Under the pieces are notes generated by a model. That model saw nothing but the letters and a program-made list of their open reading frames with translations, was not told the DNA's origin and did not search any database. This document shows, piece after piece, positions 58,821 to 64,000 of a stretch of DNA of 64,000 bases (positions within the stretch are counted from its first letter, which is position 1; each line of letters opens with the position of its first letter). Position numbers and translations under genes: made by a program. The stretch comes from Halobacterium sp. R2-5 (GTDB taxonomy: Archaea > Halobacteriota > Halobacteria > Halobacteriales > Halobacteriaceae), in NCBI RefSeq assembly GCF_011734195.1, contig NZ_JAANTH010000002.1, positions 558,001 through 622,000 on the forward strand. Reading direction: 5' to 3'.

Positions 58821-60653
58821 ATGTTCGAGAAGGTCCTCGTCGCGAACCGCGGCGAAATCGCCGTCCGCGTGATGCGGGCGTGCGAGGAGCTCGGTATCGA
58901 GACAGTCGCGGTCTACAGCGACGCCGACAAGCACTCGGGTCACGTCCGGTACGCCGACGAGGCGTACAACGTCGGGCCCGCACGCGCCGCCGACTCGTAC
59001 CTCGATCACGAGGCCATCATCGACGCCGCCCAGCAGGCGGACGCCGACGCCATCCATCCGGGCTACGGTTTCCTCGCGGAGAACGCCGAGTTCGCCGGGA
59101 AGGTCGAGGACACCGACGGCGTCATGTGGGTGGGGCCGTCGGCGGCCGCGATGGAGCAGCTCGGCGAGAAGACGAAGGCCCGCCAGACGATGCGGGACGC
59201 CGACGTCCCCATCGTCCCCGGGACCACCGAGCCCGCGGAGTCCGTCGACGAGGTCACGGCGTTCGGCGACGAGCACGGCTACCCCGTCGCCATCAAGGCG
59301 GAGGGCGGCGGCGGCGGCCGCGGGATGAAAATCGTGCGCAGCGCCGAGGAGGCCGAGGAGCAGTTCGAGTCCGCCCAGCGCGAGGGCGAGGCGTACTTCG
59401 ACAACGCCAACGTCTACCTGGAGCGCTACCTGGAGAACCCCCGCCACATCGAAGTCCAGATCGTCGGCGACGAGCACGGGAACGTCCGGCACCTCGGCGA
59501 ACGTGACTGCTCGCTGCAGCGCCGCCACCAGAAGGTCGTCGAGGAGGGTCCGAGCCCCGCGCTCACCGACGACCTCCGGGAGCGAATCGGGGAGGCCGCA
59601 CGCCGCGGCGCCGACGCCGCCGGCTACACGAACGCTGGCACGTTCGAGTTCCTCGTGGAGGACGACCCCGACCGGGAGGCCGGCGAGCTGCTCGGCGAGG
59701 ACGCGGACTTCTACTTCCTCGAAGTGAACACCCGGATTCAGGTCGAGCACACCGTCACGGAGGAGCTGACGGGCATCGATATCGTGAAGTACCAGCTCCG
59801 GGTCGCCGCCGGCGAGGAACTGGACTTCGCGCAGGACGACGTCGAACTCGACGGGCACGCCATCGAGTACCGCATCAACGCGGAGAACGCAGCAGACGAG
59901 TTCGCGCCCGCGACGGGCGGCCAGCTCGAGACGTACGACCCGCCGGGCGGTATCGGCGTGCGCGTCGACGACGCGCTCCGGCAGGGCGACGACCTCGTCA
60001 CCGACTACGACTCGATGGTCGCGAAGCTCGTCGTCCACGGCAGCGACCGCGAGGAGACCATCGCGCGCTCGCAGCGCGCGCTCGCCGAGTACGACATCGA
60101 GGGCATCCCGACCATCGTGCCGTTCCACCGGCTGATGCTCACCGACGACGCGTTCGTCGGCGGCACGCACACGACGAAGTACCTCGACGAGCACCTCGAC
60201 CCCGAGCGCATCGACGAGGCCCAGGAGCGGTGGGGCACGGAGCCCGCGGGCGGCGACGGCGACGAGGACGTCGTCGAGCGGGACTTCACCGTCGAGGTCA
60301 ACGGCAAGCGCTTCGAGGTCAACCTCGAGGAGCGCGGCGCCGCGAAGCTCGCGACCGGCGGCGACGCCGGGAGCGGCGGCCAGCCCCCGCAGCCGGCGGG
60401 CGGGCGGGACGACGACGCCGGGACGGCCGTCGAGGGCAGCGGGGAGACCGTCGAGTCCGAGATGCAGGGGACGATTCTCTCCGTCGACGTCGACGAGGGC
60501 GACGAGGTCGAGCCCGGCGACGTGCTCGTGGTGCTGGAGGCGATGAAGATGGAGAACGACGTGGTCGCCTCCCGCGGCGGCACCGTCACTCAGGTCGCCG
60601 TCGAGGAAGGCGACAGCGTCGACATGGGCGACGTGCTCGTGGTGCTCGACTAG
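58821..60653 (+). CDS. pccA: Propionyl/acetyl-CoA carboxylase, biotin carboxylase plus carrier (alpha) subunit
   Basis: This 610-residue protein has a biotin carboxylase domain at residues 1-450: [20 protein letters not shown], the ATP-grasp loop [14 protein letters not shown], and [14 protein letters not shown]. After an acidic linker, the C-terminal carrier domain has EAMKMENDV, with the biotinylated Lys near residue 576. The ATG at 58821 is preferred; a TTG nine bases upstream is in frame. The enzyme needs BirA, whose gene begins at 63405. The large hairpin upstream separates it from pccX. Confidence 0.93.
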   Translation: MFEKVLVANRGEIAVRVMRACEELGIETVAVYSDADKHSGHVRYADEAYNVGPARAADSYLDHEAIIDAAQQADADAIHPGYGFLAENAEFAGKVEDTDGVMWVGPSAAAMEQLGEKTKARQTMRDADVPIVPGTTEPAESVDEVTAFGDEHGYPVAIKAEGGGGGRGMKIVRSAEEAEEQFESAQREGEAYFDNANVYLERYLENPRHIEVQIVGDEHGNVRHLGERDCSLQRRHQKVVEEGPSPALTDDLRERIGEAARRGADAAGYTNAGTFEFLVEDDPDREAGELLGEDADFYFLEVNTRIQVEHTVTEELTGIDIVKYQLRVAAGEELDFAQDDVELDGHAIEYRINAENAADEFAPATGGQLETYDPPGGIGVRVDDALRQGDDLVTDYDSMVAKLVVHGSDREETIARSQRALAEYDIEGIPTIVPFHRLMLTDDAFVGGTHTTKYLDEHLDPERIDEAQERWGTEPAGGDGDEDVVERDFTVEVNGKRFEVNLEERGAAKLATGGDAGSGGQPPQPAGGRDDDAGTAVEGSGETVESEMQGTILSVDVDEGDEVEPGDVLVVLEAMKMENDVVASRGGTVTQVAVEEGDSVDMGDVLVVLD

Positions 60654-60991
60654 GCGCCCGAATTTTTATTGCCGGTGGTAACCCTGTGTGACACGATGAC
60701 TGACGTGGCGGCGTCGTCGTGCGACGAGCCGCGAGCGCTCGTTGACGTATCACGGGACTATCGGGAGCGGCGCCGGGCGCTCGCGCCGCCGGCGTCCGCC
60801 TCGGAACGCGCCACCGGTCCGGTTAACCGTCCTGGCTGCGACTGTCGACTACCGCGACGCCCCACTACTGTCATGGCAAACACTACTCCCGCCAGCGACA
60901 CGACTCGTCCGCGAGCACACGGCGTCCGCTCGCTGCGAGTGTTCGCAGCGAGGCTGCCGCGGGGCTCGCCGCGTCGGAGACGGATGCAGCG
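60654..60991. other. Region upstream of the CHAT-like gene
   Basis: The 338 bases begin with a strong TATA-like ATTTTTATT (60661-60669). A plus-strand frame from ATG 60696 to 60995 follows it at the right distance, and another short ATG lies at 60873 in the same frame. Coding character is weak. Nothing else was seen. Confidence 0.4.
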
Positions 60992-60995
60992 ATGA
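60696..60995 (+). CDS. Uncertain small protein upstream of the CHAT-like gene
   Basis: The frame of 99 codons starts 27 bases after a good TATA box, and its TGA overlaps the ATG of the CHAT-like gene (ATGA), which argues for a real, coupled frame. Against it, the translation is rich in Arg and Pro toward the end (RLPRGSPRRRRMQR) as in out-of-frame reading of GC-rich DNA. The N-terminal part (MTDVAASSCDEPRALVDVSR) looks more natural. A frameshift in an older gene is possible. Confidence 0.3.
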   Translation: MTDVAASSCDEPRALVDVSRDYRERRRALAPPASASERATGPVNRPGCDCRLPRRPTTVMANTTPASDTTRPRAHGVRSLRVFAARLPRGSPRRRRMQR

Positions 60996-63073
60996 GACCG
61001 GAGTTCACGCCGCTGGTCGACCCGGACGGCCTCCTCGTGCGCGACCCCATCGAGAACGCGCAGTTCGAACTGTACACCGACCGCGTCGTCGACCCCGTCG
61101 AGGCGGACACGGAGCAGTTCGTCCTGCCGGTCGACAGCGCCGTCACTGTCACCGCCGGCGAACTCGAAATCCCCCGACTGGTGAACGTCTTCCTGTGGGA
61201 CGACACCGGGACGATGGTCGGGGAGTCGGTGAACCAGCAGCACACCGAACATCCGTCGAAGTGGTACTCGCTGGACTTGCCGCTCGGACCGATGAAACTC
61301 CAGCTCGTGGTCGAGAGCGGGTTCTCGGTTCGCCGCTCGGAGAACACGACGCACGTCGACTTCGGCGGAGTGGCCACGTTCCAGTTGGGTGTGCGGTCAC
61401 ACCACGAGTCGCCTGCCGGCTCGATAACCATCGGCGACAGCATCGAGGACGCGATGCACGCCGTCGCGCTCAGCAGCTCGGCGCTCAAAACCACGTCGCC
61501 CGAGCGGTCGTTCCCGACACTCCGCGGTCACCCGCCGCTCGTCGAGCGCGGCGACACCTTCGACGCGCCCGACGCGTTCGAACGTCCCGACACCGACGTC
61601 ACTATCGAGATTCCGCGCGACTACGGTGACCTCTTCCGGGTGAGTTCGCTGGCGTACTACCTCGGCGCGGACATCAGGCCGGGCGAGGAGCGCGTCCTCG
61701 ACGTGGACGGACACCGGTACGGCCTCGACACCGAACGGGGCTTCGAGGCGGAGGTGTCGAAACTCCTCAAGCACGTGTTCTTCCTCGACTGCGTGACGCG
61801 GACCGAGGGGTTCTACCAGGTCGACCTCCACGAGCGTGAGGCGGTCGAAGACGCGCTCTCGTTCGACCCCGCGGTGGTCTACGACGCGTCGTCCGCGGAG
61901 CGGCTCCGCGCGTACCTCGACGTCCCCTACGAGGTCACGATGCCCCACGTCCCGCAGTGGAAGCTCACCGCGGACATCGAGGCCGACCCCGACCACGTCG
62001 AGGCGGTGCCGTTCGTCGCGAACGAGCTCGCGACCGTCCGCATCCCGCAGGACGACGAGGAGCCGACCGTCCACGAGGAACCGGAGGAGTTGACGGAGTT
62101 CTACCGGGCGGACGGCCAGACGGTCCGGAGCTCCCCGGAGGCGGCGTCGCCGACGGACTGGTCGAACGTCGTCAAGCCCGAGGAGACCGACGCCATCGAG
62201 CACACGTGGGTCGCAGAGGGGTTCCCGCTCGGCGCGACCAAGACCCGCGTGGAGTCGTACCGCCGGCGGCTAGAGCGGCCGGCCCGCGAACAGGGTTCCA
62301 TCAGCATCGACATCGTCTGCAACGAAGACGAGATGAACGAGGAGGACATCGTCGAGCAGTTCTACGGGACCCGAGACATCTTCGAGTTCGACATCACCGT
62401 CCACTACGACCTAACCGGCGAGGAGTTCGCGGACGTCCTCCGGAGTGACACGGACTTCCTGCACTACATCGGCCACGTCGACAGAGGCGGGTTCCAGTGT
62501 TCGGACGGCATGTTCGACGCGCGGACGCTGGAGGAAGTCAACGTCGACGCGTTCCTGCTGAACGCCTGCAAGTCCTACGAGCAGGGCGACGCGCTCGTCG
62601 AGCGCGGGAGCTACGGCGGCATCGTCACGCTCGCGAACATCAGCAACGACCCCGCGGTCCGCATCGGACGCGCGCTCGCTCGCCTACTGAACAGCGGTTT
62701 CACGCTGCAGGCGGGGCTGTCCGTCGCGCGGAACGTGACGCTGTTCGGCAGCAAGTACATCACCATCGGCGACGGCACGCTCCAGCTAGTGCAGAGCAAG
62801 GACGGGACGCCGGTCGCGACCGAACTCACGGAGACCGCGGACGGCTACGAGTTCACGATACGGGGCTACCCGACGCCCCGGTCGTCCATCGGGTCGCTGT
62901 ACTTCCCCCACATCAAGGAGAACACCAAGCAGTACCTGAACTCCGGCGTCATCGACACGTTCGACGTCACGGCGAGCGACCTGCGCGAGTTCTTCAACCG
63001 TGGCGTGGTCCCCGTGCTGTTCGACGGCGAACTCACGTGGAGCGACGAACTACTGCAGAACGAACTCGACTAG
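60992..63073 (+). CDS. CHAT-domain-like (caspase-fold) protein, 693 residues
   Basis: The C-terminal 250 residues have the layout of a CHAT peptidase: FLHYIGHVDRGGFQCSDG with the catalytic His (about residue 495), then VDAFLLNACKSYEQGDALVE with the Cys (about 526). GSYGGIVTLANISNDPAVRI and a closing helix-strand part follow. The N-terminal 400 residues are a beta-rich region of unknown fold (VNVFLWDDTGTMVGESVNQQ, FPTLRGHPPLVERGDTFDAP). CHAT proteases act in bacterial defence and signalling; the haloarchaeal form has no known substrate. The stop overlaps the stop of a small convergent gene. Confidence 0.75.
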   Translation: MRPEFTPLVDPDGLLVRDPIENAQFELYTDRVVDPVEADTEQFVLPVDSAVTVTAGELEIPRLVNVFLWDDTGTMVGESVNQQHTEHPSKWYSLDLPLGPMKLQLVVESGFSVRRSENTTHVDFGGVATFQLGVRSHHESPAGSITIGDSIEDAMHAVALSSSALKTTSPERSFPTLRGHPPLVERGDTFDAPDAFERPDTDVTIEIPRDYGDLFRVSSLAYYLGADIRPGEERVLDVDGHRYGLDTERGFEAEVSKLLKHVFFLDCVTRTEGFYQVDLHEREAVEDALSFDPAVVYDASSAERLRAYLDVPYEVTMPHVPQWKLTADIEADPDHVEAVPFVANELATVRIPQDDEEPTVHEEPEELTEFYRADGQTVRSSPEAASPTDWSNVVKPEETDAIEHTWVAEGFPLGATKTRVESYRRRLERPAREQGSISIDIVCNEDEMNEEDIVEQFYGTRDIFEFDITVHYDLTGEEFADVLRSDTDFLHYIGHVDRGGFQCSDGMFDARTLEEVNVDAFLLNACKSYEQGDALVERGSYGGIVTLANISNDPAVRIGRALARLLNSGFTLQAGLSVARNVTLFGSKYITIGDGTLQLVQSKDGTPVATELTETADGYEFTIRGYPTPRSSIGSLYFPHIKENTKQYLNSGVIDTFDVTASDLREFFNRGVVPVLFDGELTWSDELLQNELD

Positions 63074-63204
63074 GGGCCGCTCGTCGTGGTTCCGTGTGCT
63101 GCCGCCGCGGCGCCCGTCGTCGACAGGAACACCATCAGGCTGAACAGCACGCCGATCATCCGCGGGTTCTCCTCGAGGAACTGCGTGAACTTGCTGTCTG
63201 TCAT
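63070..63204 (-). CDS. 44-residue haloarchaeal membrane protein (DUF7503-like)
   Basis: From the ATG at 63204 the frame reads MTDSKFTQFLEENPRMIGVL, then FSLMVFLSTTGAAAAAHGTT and TSGP with a stop. The ENPRMIGVLF motif followed by one membrane helix is typical of a family of tiny haloarchaeal proteins (DUF7503 as I recall it). A TATA-like GAATATG lies about 30 bases upstream on the minus strand. Its end overlaps the CHAT gene by four bases. The role is unknown. Confidence 0.75.
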   Translation of the reverse strand: MTDSKFTQFLEENPRMIGVLFSLMVFLSTTGAAAAAHGTTTSGP

Positions 63205-63404
63205 CGTCTATCGATACCATTTCACGGTGACATATTCAATCTATTTGAAAATAACAGAGATAAAATATTAGTAATTAGGTCAGTGTAAATTCCCGCGGTG
63301 GTGGCGCGAGACCGAAGCGGCCGTTTCCAGCGACGTAAGCCCGGGTTTTCAGTGTTTCCCGAGAATGGCGAGGCTTTTGACGCCGCGGCGGGTAGTCGGC
63401 GGCG

Positions 63405-64000
63405 ATGAACGAGACGCGCCGCGCGGTCCTGGACGCGCTCGCGGACGGCCCCGTGGCGGGGCCAGTGCTCGCCGAGACCCTCGGCATCTCGCGGACCGCG
63501 GTCTGGAAGCACGTCGAGGCGCTCCGCGACGCCGGCTTCGACGTCGACAGCGAACCAGACGGGTACGCGCTCGCGGGCGTCCCCGACTACGGCGCGGAAG
63601 CCGTCGAATTCGGGCTGGACGCGCCGTTCGACGTGGAGTACCACGACGCGCTCCCGAGCACGAACGACCGCGCGCGTGAACTCGCGGCCGACGGCGCCAG
63701 CGACGTCGTGGTGCTCGCTGACCGCCAGACGGGCGGACGCGGGCGGCGCGGCCGCGAGTGGTCGTCGCCGTCCGGCGGCGTCTGGATGAGCCTCGTGCTC
63801 CGGCCGGAGCTGCCACCCGCGCGCGTGCCGCTGGTGACGCTCGCCGCCGCCGTCGCCGTGACAGACGCCGCCCGCGAGGCGGGCGTGGACGCCGCCATCA
63901 AGTGGCCGAACGACTGCGTCGTCCCCCGCGAGGGCACCGAGCGCGGCGGCGACAAGCTCGCGGGCGTGCTCACGGAGATGGAGGGCGAGGCCAGCCGCGT
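63405..64000 (+). CDS. birA: Biotin--[acetyl-CoA-carboxylase] ligase with HTH domain (3' end outside the window)
   Basis: The visible 198 residues start with a winged helix (AVLDALADGPVAGPVLAETL, ISRTAVWKHVEALRDAGFDV) as in bifunctional BirA, then the ligase domain with the biotinyl-AMP loop DRQTGGRGRRGREWSSPSGG, SLVLRPELPP and the KWPNDCVV motif. The enzyme attaches biotin to the carrier Lys of PccA, encoded 3 kb upstream, and the HTH suggests biotin-dependent repression. A TTTTGAC-type element about 30 bases before the ATG may be its promoter. The frame runs off the end of the window. Confidence 0.93.
   Translation, partial: MNETRRAVLDALADGPVAGPVLAETLGISRTAVWKHVEALRDAGFDVDSEPDGYALAGVPDYGAEAVEFGLDAPFDVEYHDALPSTNDRARELAADGASDVVVLADRQTGGRGRRGREWSSPSGGVWMSLVLRPELPPARVPLVTLAAAVAVTDAAREAGVDAAIKWPNDCVVPREGTERGGDKLAGVLTEMEGEASR

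Noticed and set aside
60742-61629. Long plus-strand frame of 295 codons across the start of the CHAT-like gene
   Set aside because: It is Arg/His/Pro-rich, overlaps a better gene in another frame and has no domain; typical shadow in GC-rich DNA.

Overview
The window is chromosomal DNA of a halophilic archaeon (class Halobacteria). The evidence is acidic proteins, high GC in the right half, leaderless genes with a TATA box about 25-35 bases before the start codon, haloarchaeal families (TFB-like protein, PccX, CHAT-like haloarchaeal protein, small 'PRMIGVLFSL' membrane protein) and an Mrp-type Na+/H+ antiporter. Gene content resembles Halobacterium and relatives, but I cannot fix the genus. 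No rRNA, complete tRNA, CRISPR array or recognisable insertion sequence was seen.

Bases 1 to about 27,150 form an accessory island. GC is lower and more variable, and genes are small, often unknown and partly broken. It carries three full or partial tyrosine recombinases plus a divergent fourth (7.3, 21, 22.7 and 25.9 kb), several nuclease-like proteins (HNH at 0.9 and 4.5 kb; PD-(D/E)XK-like at 2.1, 10.5 and 14.0 kb), a zinc-ribbon-less TFB relative beside an HNH protein with four tandem Cys/His modules, a uracil-DNA-glycosylase-like protein with a decayed second copy, a zinc-ribbon GNAT, a DUF429 protein, a type IV toxin-antitoxin pair (AbiEi/AbiEii) and a T/G-mismatch-type DNA glycosylase. 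Pseudogene scraps lie at 9.5, 11, 19.7, 20.3 and 20.8 kb. A tRNA-3'-end-like sequence at 27.1 kb, next to the last integrase, may be an attachment-site remnant. This looks like a defence and integration hot spot.

From about 27.4 kb the DNA is GC-rich core genome. An OsmC protein is followed by a seven-gene Mrp operon (mnhA-G, minus strand), a TrkH potassium transporter, a cytosine-N4-type DNA methyltransferase, small membrane and zinc proteins, and succinyl-CoA synthetase (sucC-sucD).

Bases 41.0-53.7 kb hold a compact gene set that fits uptake and breakdown of polyamines or guanidino compounds: a class III aminotransferase, an NrpR-type regulator, a spermidine/putrescine-type ABC transporter with fused permeases, a nitrilase-family amidase, a second NrpR-type regulator, an agmatinase-family hydrolase, a class I aminotransferase, an acetylpolyamine-deacetylase-like protein and a cyclase-family hydrolase. 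Three promoters in this set each carry a 5-6-5 inverted repeat at or just before the first start codon: CGGAA-N6-TTCCG once and TGGCA-N6-TGCCA twice. This is the geometry known for NrpR operators in methanogens, so the cluster is proposed as an NrpR-controlled polyamine/guanidine nitrogen-scavenging regulon.

Bases 53.8-64.0 kb hold two sodium:neurotransmitter-symporter-family transporters, a propionyl/acetyl-CoA carboxylase set (pccB-pccX-pccA, with a long perfect inverted repeat before pccA), a CHAT-like protease, a 44-residue membrane peptide gene, and the start of birA. The BirA product would biotinylate the carboxylase.
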